From Thiospirochaeta perfilievii (lineage in GTDB: Bacteria; Spirochaetota; Spirochaetia; DSM-2461): 64,000 nucleotides of DNA. The translations under genes were made by a program, and so were the position numbers. Location of the stretch: contig NZ_CP035807.1 of NCBI RefSeq assembly GCF_008329945.1, positions 62,001 through 126,000 on the forward strand, given 5' to 3'. Of the stretch, positions 34,584-42,277 are shown piece after piece. The notes beneath the pieces are model-generated. The model was given only the letters and a program-made list of their open reading frames with translations. It did not search any database and was not told the DNA's origin. Within the stretch, counting starts at the first letter, position 1. Each line of letters begins with the position of its first letter.

Positions 34584-36256
34584 ATAGTTGTTTCCTTTAT
34601 ACAATATATTTCAAACGTATCTCCAAGTTTGAAAACATGACTGATGATCATAAAGAGTCTGTGTAGAAACTTACCCTTTACATATCGTCCAAATCTATTT
34701 GGGTGATGTCCAGTCATCTTGACTTTATATACTTTAAAACCGTACTCTTTCAATACTTTTTTAGCACTTTTAGGGGACCATATAGTAAAATGATCATCAG
34801 GACTATTTTTTAAAAAATTGTTATGACTTTTCTTTGAGCTAATACCTGCAGAGTTAGGAGTAGAAAATGCGAATACACCACCTGAATTTAATAAGTTATT
34901 AACCTGGGTTAAAACATCGTCAATATTTTTAAAGTGTTCAATTACATACCACATAGTTATACAGTCAAAACTACTATTAAAATCAAGGGGTTTAGAGAGG
35001 GGGAATGGGGAGTTTATAGCCTTAAGATCAAGCTCATTATTAATATAATCTACAGCATCCTTTGAGACATCTAACCCATAGGGGGTTAACCCCTTACTCT
35101 CAGCAGCCTTTAAAAAAGGACCATAGGCACAACCTATATCTAACAGGGTGCTTTCTGTTTTTACTTTTTTTAAAATATTATTTATTCTACCAAGGCCAAG
35201 GTTTGATATATGATCAAAATCTTCTAAATATGTTTTACCATACTGCTCTTTATAATCCTCAAAAAAGTAGTTATTTGAGTAAGTAACATCCTTTTGATGT
35301 GCAGCCATATAATCCACCGAACAGTGAAAACAGTGGTAATATGTTCTATTCTTAAACCTTTGAATAGAAGAGTTATTCTTCCTACCACAAATTGGACAGC
35401 CTAAGCTAGAGACCTCTAGATTATAAATAAAGTCTGTTAAACTCTCTTTTATACCAAACTCAATATTATTAAAAAGTTTTTTTGCCTTTTTATAATTTAT
35501 ATTAAACTTGTTATCAAGGGTGTAAAATCCAGCCTTATTACTTAAATCCTGATGATACTGGGTAGGATTGACTAAGGCTACTGGCACACCCTCAGCAGCT
35601 GCCTCGTAGGCTGTTAAACCGAAGGATGTAATAACTAGGTCGTAGTTAGAGAAAATATTTTTTAAATTACTAAGATTCTCTATCTTATTAACCCCAAAAT
35701 CCTTTTTAGTAAAAAGTGGCCCAATTACAGTTGTAACACTGTACTTATCCTTTAATGCATCTACTGCTTTTCTAGTTAGTTGATAGGGGTCCTGTCCCCC
35801 AAAGGAGATAAGAATGTTTTTTAACTCCCTATCTATTGGTTCTTTTATATTTAAATCTAATAGACCAATATTGTTATAATTAGGTCTAGAATCTAATAGG
35901 TTTGGAAGAATATCAATAGTATAAGGGATAAGCTTTCTAGAATCTCCCCCCTCATCGATTGCAACAATAGGAGCTACATTCTTAAGTTTATCATAAAGAT
36001 ATCTATCACTCTCCCTATTATCTAAAACTATTAAATCGATATTATCCGGTATAGTTTTAATTTCACTAAGGGGAAAAACCCTCTCTGAATCAATATCAAA
36101 CTTGTTAGAAATCTCTTTAACAAATTTTGGATTACGATGAATCACATAGACTTTAAATCTTACATCTGAAAAAAAAGGTAATAACCTTTTTATATGTCCT
36201 GTCCCAGCTTTAGGTCCTAAATGTGGATAGAGGACAACTGTTCTTCTTTCAGCCAC
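34580..36256 (-). CDS. PseG-like nucleotide-sugar domain fused to zinc-ribbon methyltransferase
   Basis: A 558-residue two-enzyme fusion. Residues 1 to about 275 resemble PseG/GT-B proteins: an N-terminal 'GPKAGTGHIKRLLPF' loop, 'DLIVLDNRESD', 'ILISFGGQDP' (148-156) and the nucleotide-binding 'TSFGLTAYEAAAEGVPVAL' (210-228). A zinc ribbon with Cys287, 290, 309 and 312 connects to a class I SAM methyltransferase (about 370-510, 'LLDIGCAYGPFLKAAESKG'). PseG removes UDP during pseudaminic acid synthesis, and sugar methyltransferases often carry such a ribbon. The combination points to a methylated nonulosonate-like or other nucleotide sugar; substrate inferred only. The start is GTG, inside the preceding gene. 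Confidence 0.78.
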   Translation of the reverse strand: MAERRTVVLYPHLGPKAGTGHIKRLLPFFSDVRFKVYVIHRNPKFVKEISNKFDIDSERVFPLSEIKTIPDNIDLIVLDNRESDRYLYDKLKNVAPIVAIDEGGDSRKLIPYTIDILPNLLDSRPNYNNIGLLDLNIKEPIDRELKNILISFGGQDPYQLTRKAVDALKDKYSVTTVIGPLFTKKDFGVNKIENLSNLKNIFSNYDLVITSFGLTAYEAAAEGVPVALVNPTQYHQDLSNKAGFYTLDNKFNINYKKAKKLFNNIEFGIKESLTDFIYNLEVSSLGCPICGRKNNSSIQRFKNRTYYHCFHCSVDYMAAHQKDVTYSNNYFFEDYKEQYGKTYLEDFDHISNLGLGRINNILKKVKTESTLLDIGCAYGPFLKAAESKGLTPYGLDVSKDAVDYINNELDLKAINSPFPLSKPLDFNSSFDCITMWYVIEHFKNIDDVLTQVNNLLNSGGVFAFSTPNSAGISSKKSHNNFLKNSPDDHFTIWSPKSAKKVLKEYGFKVYKVKMTGHHPNRFGRYVKGKFLHRLFMIISHVFKLGDTFEIYCIKETTI

Positions 36257-36903
36257 TTAACTACTCTCTCTATTGGAATAATTTCACCATGATACAACTC
36301 ATGAAATAACTTTACAATCCTATTGTAATCATCTGATGTATCAATTGTAACAGAACTACCAGGTAATAAATACTTCTGTGGAGAGTTTCCTTGAAAAACC
36401 TTATAGATATTTTTATTATTATAAATATATGGAGTTACATGCTCCCTATCATATTTCGAAGATGTTTTACTGTGAGCATCAATTAATACATTAGAATTAA
36501 TAACTTCAACTCCTGTTCCTAATGGATTATTCAAAAAACCAGAGTAGTCATTACCCTCTTTATTATGTTTATCGATTAATATATTAGCAAGCTCATATGA
36601 AACAAGTGGGTTATCCCCTGTTGCTCTAACTACCTGAGTCAAGGCGTAATAATTTATTGCTTGGACAAATCTATCTAAGACATTATCTTTATCCCCTATA
36701 AAAATATCATATCCCTGTTTTACTGCTAGAGGTTTAAGATCCTTAAATGAGTCCTCTGTGGTTACTAAAACATACTTATTAGCAGTTATTTTTTTAGCAG
36801 CTTTCATAGCATGCTCTATTACTGTTAAGTTCTCTATCTTTAGTAGAGCTTTTTTAGGTAGTCTTGTAGAATCTAAGCGAACTTGTAGCAGTACTCCCCT
36901 CAT
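36217..36903 (-). CDS. SpsF-like cytidylyltransferase
   Basis: A 228-residue nucleotidyltransferase of the SpsF/CMP-sugar synthetase group (COG1861). The N-terminal signature 'QVRLDSTRLPKKALLKI', 'DVFIG/IFIGDKDNVLDRFVQAI' near 70, 'VVRATGDNPLVSYELANIL' near 95 (Asp metal site) and 'YDREHVTPYIYNN' near 150 are visible. Such enzymes activate an acidic sugar with CTP. The frame overlaps the previous glycosyltransferase gene by ATGA and the PseG-like gene by 40 bases, so these genes are coupled. Confidence 0.82.
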   Translation of the reverse strand: MRGVLLQVRLDSTRLPKKALLKIENLTVIEHAMKAAKKITANKYVLVTTEDSFKDLKPLAVKQGYDIFIGDKDNVLDRFVQAINYYALTQVVRATGDNPLVSYELANILIDKHNKEGNDYSGFLNNPLGTGVEVINSNVLIDAHSKTSSKYDREHVTPYIYNNKNIYKVFQGNSPQKYLLPGSSVTIDTSDDYNRIVKLFHELYHGEIIPIERVVKWLKEEQLSSIHI

Positions 36904-37865
36904 AATTCATCCCAATTTGTTGTTAGATCAGGGGCACTGATTTTAAATCGAAACTTATTTATTTTCACCCACTTTCTAACGGACAAAAATATTTTAATAG
37001 CATCAAATATAGAGCTTCCGGATTTATCATAAAAGTTAAAAAATCGCTTAAGAGGGAGATATCCTATATCGTTTTTAATTTTTATAGAGAGGTTTTTTAA
37101 ACTGTATAATCTATAATACTTATCAGGTGTTATATCCTCAATCTCTCCACCATTTGAATTTAAATATATTAAAAATGATGGATGAACCTTAATACTCTCC
37201 CCCCACATATTTGCCCTTAAACCAAAATCCAACTTCTGCCAATAGTTATTTTTTAGATCGATATCAAACCCACCTAACTGGATAAATTTAGTTTTATTAT
37301 ATAGACCTACATACATATAAGGATATAGAGTTCTTGAATTTTTATTATCAACTAAGGATATAACTTTTAGTTGCTCCTTATTAAAAAGAGGAGTCATTAG
37401 TGTTGGAATAACATCTTTCTTGTTATCCTTTATAATTGGGGTTGTACAAATTCTCTGCTCTTCTAGAATCTTCTCAAAAAGCCTATAGGATATATCCTTA
37501 GAGCTAATATTCATATCATCCCATATTACAAGAACTAACTCACTTAAACTCTCAGAGATTCCAATATTAACCATCTCTCCAACCGAGACTTCATCTTTTA
37601 AAATTAAAAACCTAAGCTCATCATTCTCTGAGCTCTCTTTCTCCAAGTCAAAGTGACTCTTAGCTCCTACTTGAATTGAGATAATTTCATGGATACCTAA
37701 TTTTTTAAGCTCCCCATATAACTCCTTTCGGTAGGGCCTTCCACCTCTACTTAATAATAGTGCTGCAATGGTGTTTACAGACTCCTTCTTTTCCATCTGC
37801 TTTTTATTGCCAATTACCGTATAACTAGTATTAACTCTGTTAAAAGTTGAATGTATAGTACTCAT
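36900..37865 (-). CDS. Divergent GT-A type glycosyltransferase
   Basis: A 321-residue protein with a family-2-like glycosyltransferase region: 'IAALLLSRGGRPYRKELYGEL' (first strand and helix), 'ELVLVIWDDMNISSKDI' (acidic DxD-like metal site), 'GLYNKTKFIQLGGFDIDL' and a Trp/Leu-rich acceptor region. It lacks membrane helices. I start at ATG 37865 (TAGGAAA 8 bases before), which overlaps the spiro-SPASM-like gene by 26 bases; an upstream in-frame GTG at 37895 has no ribosome site. Sugar and acceptor are unknown. Confidence 0.65.
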   Translation of the reverse strand: MSTIHSTFNRVNTSYTVIGNKKQMEKKESVNTIAALLLSRGGRPYRKELYGELKKLGIHEIISIQVGAKSHFDLEKESSENDELRFLILKDEVSVGEMVNIGISESLSELVLVIWDDMNISSKDISYRLFEKILEEQRICTTPIIKDNKKDVIPTLMTPLFNKEQLKVISLVDNKNSRTLYPYMYVGLYNKTKFIQLGGFDIDLKNNYWQKLDFGLRANMWGESIKVHPSFLIYLNSNGGEIEDITPDKYYRLYSLKNLSIKIKNDIGYLPLKRFFNFYDKSGSSIFDAIKIFLSVRKWVKINKFRFKISAPDLTTNWDEL

Positions 37866-39297
37866 CGCATTTCCTACAAAATTCAGAATATTCACAATTT
37901 ATATGATCGTTATAATATTCTCTTTTTTTATCTATTATATTATCTATATCCCCATTAATAATTGACCCTAAGGGAGTTGAGTTATTTATATCATTAAAAC
38001 ATAACAGAACATCACCTGAGGTATTGATATGAAGATCTCTTTTTAAGTGCCAACATGGGAATCTTTTAAGTGGAGATAGATCTGCAACTTTTAATTCAGG
38101 TAGTGTTTTATTATAATCTGAGTATTTCTGTATTATAATATGTTCTGTGAACTCCTGCCAATACCTATAAAAGGGTTCCATATCAACTTCATTTAATTTC
38201 ATTCTTGTGGCTTGAACCCAAACTCTATTTCCCACTGACTGTATCATTTTTTTAGCAAAATCGTAGGCTTCTAACTGTCCTTCACCCCGTAATTCTCTAT
38301 ATAAAGTAGGGTCTAAAGCGTCTAATAAAATTATTAAATGAACCCTAGAATTAGCCTCTAAACAACAGATTAAATCATCACTCCAGCCTATTCCACTTGT
38401 TTCAATATATAGGTCAAAACTATACTTATTTGTTATAAGCTCAACTATTTTAAGAAGATCTTTATGTTTTGTAGGTTCACTCTCTGGGGTAAACGCAACT
38501 GTTACATCATCTGAATATTTTTTTATTTTATCTAAAATAGTATCAATATTTTCCAGGCTTATATCCTGTGGCCCTCCGCTTCTTTTAGGTAGATAGGATA
38601 TATCTTGTACCTGTCCTTTAGTTATTTCCATTGTTATATAACTTGGTTCCTGCATTAATATAATTGGATTATTTTGAAGTATTTTAATTACTGATTTAGA
38701 ATCAACTCCACCTAAATCATATATACGTTTTAATTGATTAAAGTTTCTTTTACTGTCTGAAGTTAATGAGACTCTTAACAATCTTAGATCAGTTTCCGAT
38801 ATCTTTGTCTCTAATTCAAAAGAGTTTATATCTTTTTTGATTATATTAAAGATACTCTCCCTTGTTATATCGACCTTTGAATCCTTAGTTAAAATTTTTA
38901 AGGCACTAAAAATATTTGTATCTAAAATCTCTGGAGTTAAACCGTAGGGATATCCGTCTGCAAAGGTATACTCAGAATAAAATTCTATATGGTCGTTAAA
39001 CATCTCTTTTGATAATTGGCTATCTAAAAGAGGACAGTCTCCATAAAAGTAAAATAGGTTATCGTACTTATTTGAATATGTATAAAATACATCTATTAAG
39101 CTCTCTTCATTCCATGTCTCTTTTATAATACCATTCTCTATATCACTATGTGGTTTTGATAGTAAAAACACTATTTTTTCCACATTTGGTAAACTACTTG
39201 AATAATCTAAAATGTTTTGAAGTTGAGTTTTACCATTAAATTCCTCTTCAAAGTAACTAGATATATCTATTAAGTTAATAATTGCAATATTCTTCAT
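37840..39297 (-). CDS. Spiro-SPASM-like protein with degenerate radical-SAM site
   Basis: A 485-residue three-part protein. Residues 1 to about 170 resemble a cytidylyltransferase fold ('FYGDCPLLDSQLSKEMF', 'FADGYPYGLTPEIL') but lack the R-x-x-STRLP substrate loop. Residues 210-400 align with a radical-SAM barrel: 'PSYITMEITKGQ' replaces the segment that should carry CxxxCxxC, so there is no cluster site, while the 'FTPESEPTKHKDLL' GGEP-like strand remains. A SPASM-type tail keeps Cys415, 433, 468, 474 and 477. I recall a spirochaete-restricted family annotated spiro-SPASM with this layout. It is the first gene of the glycan operon; function unknown, possibly structural or regulatory. Confidence 0.75.
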   Translation of the reverse strand: MKNIAIINLIDISSYFEEEFNGKTQLQNILDYSSSLPNVEKIVFLLSKPHSDIENGIIKETWNEESLIDVFYTYSNKYDNLFYFYGDCPLLDSQLSKEMFNDHIEFYSEYTFADGYPYGLTPEILDTNIFSALKILTKDSKVDITRESIFNIIKKDINSFELETKISETDLRLLRVSLTSDSKRNFNQLKRIYDLGGVDSKSVIKILQNNPIILMQEPSYITMEITKGQVQDISYLPKRSGGPQDISLENIDTILDKIKKYSDDVTVAFTPESEPTKHKDLLKIVELITNKYSFDLYIETSGIGWSDDLICCLEANSRVHLIILLDALDPTLYRELRGEGQLEAYDFAKKMIQSVGNRVWVQATRMKLNEVDMEPFYRYWQEFTEHIIIQKYSDYNKTLPELKVADLSPLKRFPCWHLKRDLHINTSGDVLLCFNDINNSTPLGSIINGDIDNIIDKKREYYNDHINCEYSEFCRKCDEYYTFNF

Positions 39298-39327
39298 ACT
39301 AAAAACATCGACAAAAATATAATTTTA

Positions 39328-39356
39328 TTGACCTATTTCAAATATTAAAAAATAAT
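39328..39356 (+). promoter_or_regulatory. Candidate leaderless promoter of the secreted protein-xseAB operon
   Basis: TTGACC (39328-39333), 17 bases, AATAAT (39351-39356), then 6 bases to the ATG at 39363. The predicted transcription start falls on the A of the ATG, and no Shine-Dalgarno sequence is present. Confidence 0.6.
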
Positions 39357-39362
39357 ACTTAT

Positions 39363-39848
39363 ATGAGATACTATCTTTTTCTAACTATTTTAATAGTCAT
39401 AATTAATCCACTATTCACCCAATCTGATTATTCTTTAAAAAAAGTTATTCAATCTACAACTTTTAAATACTTTGAAGATACTGAGGGTGATTTTGTAATT
39501 AATTACAAAACAAGAACAGGCAGAGATCAGAAGGTTATAATAAGAAATGATACAAATACATTTCAGCAGGTAAATATTAGGGAGATACTCTCTATAGCTA
39601 AGATATTTAAAAGTAAACCTATTTCTGAGAACCTATCTAACTACCTACTTATCGATAACTACTCTACAAAGTACATAGGTAATTGGGCTATTCATAAAAA
39701 GGATGATATTATGACAATAATTTTTATTGTTAAACTTCCCTATAATAGTGGTATCGAGTTAATAGAAGCTGCTATTATTGAGTCTGCAGAAGCTGCTGAT
39801 GCCCTAGAAAAAGCCCTAGAAGATGAGATTGAAAATAGTAAAAATTAG
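39363..39848 (+). CDS. Small secreted protein, possibly YbjN-like
   Basis: A 161-residue protein with a signal peptide (MRYYLFLTILIVIINPLFTQS, likely cleavage near residue 20). The remainder is mixed alpha/beta: two strand pairs ('FVINYKTRTGRDQKVII', 'WAIHKKDDIMTIIFIVKL') and a long acidic C-terminal helix. The strand-then-helix pattern recalls YbjN/CesT-like folds; the match is weak and the function unknown. It precedes xseA by 15 bases. Confidence 0.6.
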   Translation: MRYYLFLTILIVIINPLFTQSDYSLKKVIQSTTFKYFEDTEGDFVINYKTRTGRDQKVIIRNDTNTFQQVNIREILSIAKIFKSKPISENLSNYLLIDNYSTKYIGNWAIHKKDDIMTIIFIVKLPYNSGIELIEAAIIESAEAADALEKALEDEIENSKN

Positions 39849-39857
39849 TGATATTTT
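39829..39857 (+). promoter_or_regulatory. Candidate leaderless promoter of xseA
   Basis: TTGAAA (39829-39834), 17 bases, TATTTT (39852-39857), then 6 bases to the xseA ATG at 39864. It overlaps the end of the preceding gene. No ribosome site precedes xseA. The -10 box is weak. Confidence 0.35.
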
Positions 39858-39863
39858 ACATAT

Positions 39864-41057
39864 ATGGAATTAGAAAATCACTTATTTACAGTTAGCGAGT
39901 TGAATCAAATAATTAAAGATGTATTAGAGAGTTCTTTCTATTCAATTCAATTAGAGGGTGAAATTTCCAATTTCAGACCAGCTTCAAGTGGTCATTGGTA
40001 TTTTAGCTTAAAAGATAGTAGTTCAAATATCTCTGTAGTTATGTTTAAAAACAGCTCCTATGCTGTGGACTTTACCCCAAAGGATGGGATGAAGGTTAAG
40101 GTTACTGGAAAGTTATCCCTATATAGCCAAAGAGGGACATACCAAATTATATGCAGTAAAATGACCCAATTTGGAGAAGGACAACTCCTTTTAATGTTAG
40201 AGGAGAGAAAGAGAAAATTAGCCTCTTTAGGGCTTTTTGATCCATCAATAAAAAAACCCCTACCTAGGTATCCCAATAGAATAGGGATTATAACATCCCA
40301 CACTGGTGCTGCACTCCAGGATATTTTAAGGGTTCTACACAGAAGACACTGCTTATCTAATATTTTAGTTCTACCTACAAGTGTTCAAGGTGTAGGAGCT
40401 GAAAAAACAATAGTTAAACAGTTAAAAAAAGCTAATAAAGATAGATTATGTGACTTAATAATACTATCTAGAGGAGGTGGAAGTGTTGAAGATTTACTAC
40501 CCTTCTCTGAGGAGAGTGTTGTTAAGGAGATTTATAGATCTAATATACCTATTATAACAGGCATTGGACATGAGATTGACACAACATTAAGTGATTATGC
40601 TGCTGATGTTAGAGCTTCTACACCTTCAGCTGCTGGTGAAATTGCAACAGAGGGAGCAGAACAACTATATAATAGTGTTTTTAACTTAAAAATTAGCCTA
40701 CATCAATCTATTAAGGTTAAGATCTCAAATATTAGGAGTAAAATTCAGATATTTGATAGGGATAGTGTAAAAAGGGTTCTAAACTCAAAGATTGAGAGTA
40801 GTATTATCTCTATTGATTATTTAAAAAAAGATATGTTAAATGGGATTACAACAAATATTAGCAGGGGAAAAAACAGCATAACTCAGTATATAAATACGAT
40901 TGAAGCCCTATCACCATTTAAGTTATTTGAAAAAGGATACTCCTGGGTAACAAAAGATAATAGGTCTATATTAAACCAAAAGATTAACCCTGGGGATACA
41001 TTAGAAGTGAAGTATAAATTAGGAACTATAAAAACAACAGTAAAGGAAAACAGATGA
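39864..41057 (+). CDS. xseA: Exodeoxyribonuclease VII large subunit
   Basis: A 397-residue XseA, somewhat shorter than the E. coli protein of about 456. The N-terminal OB-fold ('IQLEGEISNFRPASSGHWYFSLKD') and the catalytic core with 'RIGIITSHTGAALQDIL', 'VQGVGAEKTIVKQL', 'LIILSRGGGSVEDLLPFSEE' and 'GIGHEIDTTLSDYAADVRASTPSAAGE' are present. A coiled-coil segment (about 265-350) that binds XseB is shorter than usual. The enzyme degrades single-stranded DNA from both ends. It overlaps xseB by ATGA. Confidence 0.95.
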   Translation: MELENHLFTVSELNQIIKDVLESSFYSIQLEGEISNFRPASSGHWYFSLKDSSSNISVVMFKNSSYAVDFTPKDGMKVKVTGKLSLYSQRGTYQIICSKMTQFGEGQLLLMLEERKRKLASLGLFDPSIKKPLPRYPNRIGIITSHTGAALQDILRVLHRRHCLSNILVLPTSVQGVGAEKTIVKQLKKANKDRLCDLIILSRGGGSVEDLLPFSEESVVKEIYRSNIPIITGIGHEIDTTLSDYAADVRASTPSAAGEIATEGAEQLYNSVFNLKISLHQSIKVKISNIRSKIQIFDRDSVKRVLNSKIESSIISIDYLKKDMLNGITTNISRGKNSITQYINTIEALSPFKLFEKGYSWVTKDNRSILNQKINPGDTLEVKYKLGTIKTTVKENR

Positions 41058-41260
41058 AATTTGAGGAAAAGTTAAATAGACTTGAAGAGATATCAAAAAT
41101 AATGAGAGAAGAGAGTCTAGGATTAGATGAATCTATACAGTCCTATGAAGAGGGAATGAAGATAGCCTTAGAACTAGAAAAAGAGCTTACAATATTTGAA
41201 AAAAGAGTTCAGATTTTAACAGAAACTCCAGAAGGGGATCAAATAGAAGATTTTAAATAG
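41054..41260 (+). CDS. xseB: Exodeoxyribonuclease VII small subunit
   Basis: A 68-residue XseB, a helical hairpin whose multiple copies bind the coiled coil of XseA. 'FEEKLNRLEEISKIMREESLGLDESIQSYEEGM' is the typical family sequence; the length is normal. The ATG overlaps the xseA stop, ensuring coupled synthesis. The 3' end overlaps the convergent DUF192 gene by 22 bases. Confidence 0.95.
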   Translation: MKFEEKLNRLEEISKIMREESLGLDESIQSYEEGMKIALELEKELTIFEKRVQILTETPEGDQIEDFK

Positions 41261-41697
41261 TTATAAAGAGTCTCTAGTTCAACCCTATCTCCTACTTTTA
41301 TTCCATTATCCTTAAAATAGCCCTCATTAACCTCTAAAGCGTATAATATAGAGCTCCTTTTTGATTGAATAGGCTCAGTGGAGAGGGGTTTCATACTATA
41401 TATCTCTAGGATAACTCCCTTTTTATCTATATATGCAATAGAGAGGGGTATTAGAGTGTTTTTCATCCAAAAGGAGACTGCTCTCTCCTTATCAAAAACA
41501 AAAATCATTCCGTTATTTTTCCCTAAACTATCCCTATTCATTAAGCCTTGGGCTCTTTTAGTATCTGTGGCTGCAATTTCAACCTGTAAAATTTTTGAAT
41601 TAATTTTAAGATCAATAGAATCTTCAACAGACTCCCTACTACAGGAGTAAAATAGTGTTAAAAATATTAGAAAAGATAAAACTCTTTTAAAATTCAT
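41239..41697 (-). CDS. DUF192-family lipoprotein
   Basis: A 152-residue lipoprotein (signal MNFKRVLSFLIFLTLFYSC, Cys about 19) with the small beta-barrel DUF192 domain: 'VEIAATDTKRAQGLMNRDSL', 'NNGMIFVFDKERAVSFWMKNTLIPLSIAYID' and 'ALEVNEGYFKDNGIKVGDRV'. The family is widespread in exported proteins; its biochemical role is not settled. Its 5' end overlaps the frameshifted gene upstream by 11 bases. Confidence 0.85.
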   Translation of the reverse strand: MNFKRVLSFLIFLTLFYSCSRESVEDSIDLKINSKILQVEIAATDTKRAQGLMNRDSLGKNNGMIFVFDKERAVSFWMKNTLIPLSIAYIDKKGVILEIYSMKPLSTEPIQSKRSSILYALEVNEGYFKDNGIKVGDRVELETLYNYLKSSI

Positions 41698-42216
41698 TGA
41701 TAAAATCCTCTCTTAGTCTTTCTTGAATCGCTTTTTCTGTAGTATCACTCTCTAATATTTCATTAAACTCAACTAAAGATACATACTTAATTGTTAATGG
41801 TTTTTCTAGTGTAATTTTAACTCTATCATCCTGCCAGGTAACGACCTTGGGATTAAGGGATGTATGTTTACCATACTTATCTGTAAATGTGGTATAAATT
41901 GTGTGGTAATCTATTTTCTTTGTATCTAGAATAAGGGTGATTGTATATAAAACATCTTTATAAAACTGGAAATAGCCATTGTCTATATATACACTTCCCT
42001 TAGACTCAATTATCGACCTATTATCGGTTAATAACATGCTCACATCAGGGTCACCTCTATAGTCAAAGTAACCATTTTTCTCTAAAAGGCTCTTTGTCTC
42101 ATCTAATGTTAAACCTACTACAATATCCTGAAACCCTAGTGGTAGGGGGAGATTTCTACTTGAGCATATAACTTAATTGATATAATTAAAAATAGTATAA
42201 GATTCTGTTTCTTCAT
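41687..42216 (-). pseudogene. Secreted protein gene interrupted by a frameshift at a run of five C
   Basis: Two frames together make one exported protein. The first, from ATG 42216 (AGGAA upstream), encodes signal peptide MKKQNLILFLIISIKLYAQ and meets a stop at 42136-42138. The second frame begins right there and continues for about 150 residues ('GFQDIVVGLTLDETKSLLEK', 'MLLTDNRSIIESKGSVYIDN') to 41687. Adding one C to the C5 run (42145-42149 on the plus strand, GGGGG) would join them as ...EISPLPLGFQD. It could be a real inactivation, phase variation, programmed -1 slippage or a sequence error. The protein family is not recognised. An internal start alone (42043) would lack export. Confidence 0.7.
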
Positions 42217-42277
42217 TAATTTAATTCCTATATAATGTATAATATCGTAATAATATATTAAATTTTAAGGAGAAACC

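Noticed and set aside
34580-36256. Assembly chimera as the cause of the PseG-like/methyltransferase fusion
   Set aside because: The frame is continuous, the zinc-ribbon linker is coherent, and flanking gene overlaps are intact, so a genuine fusion is more likely.
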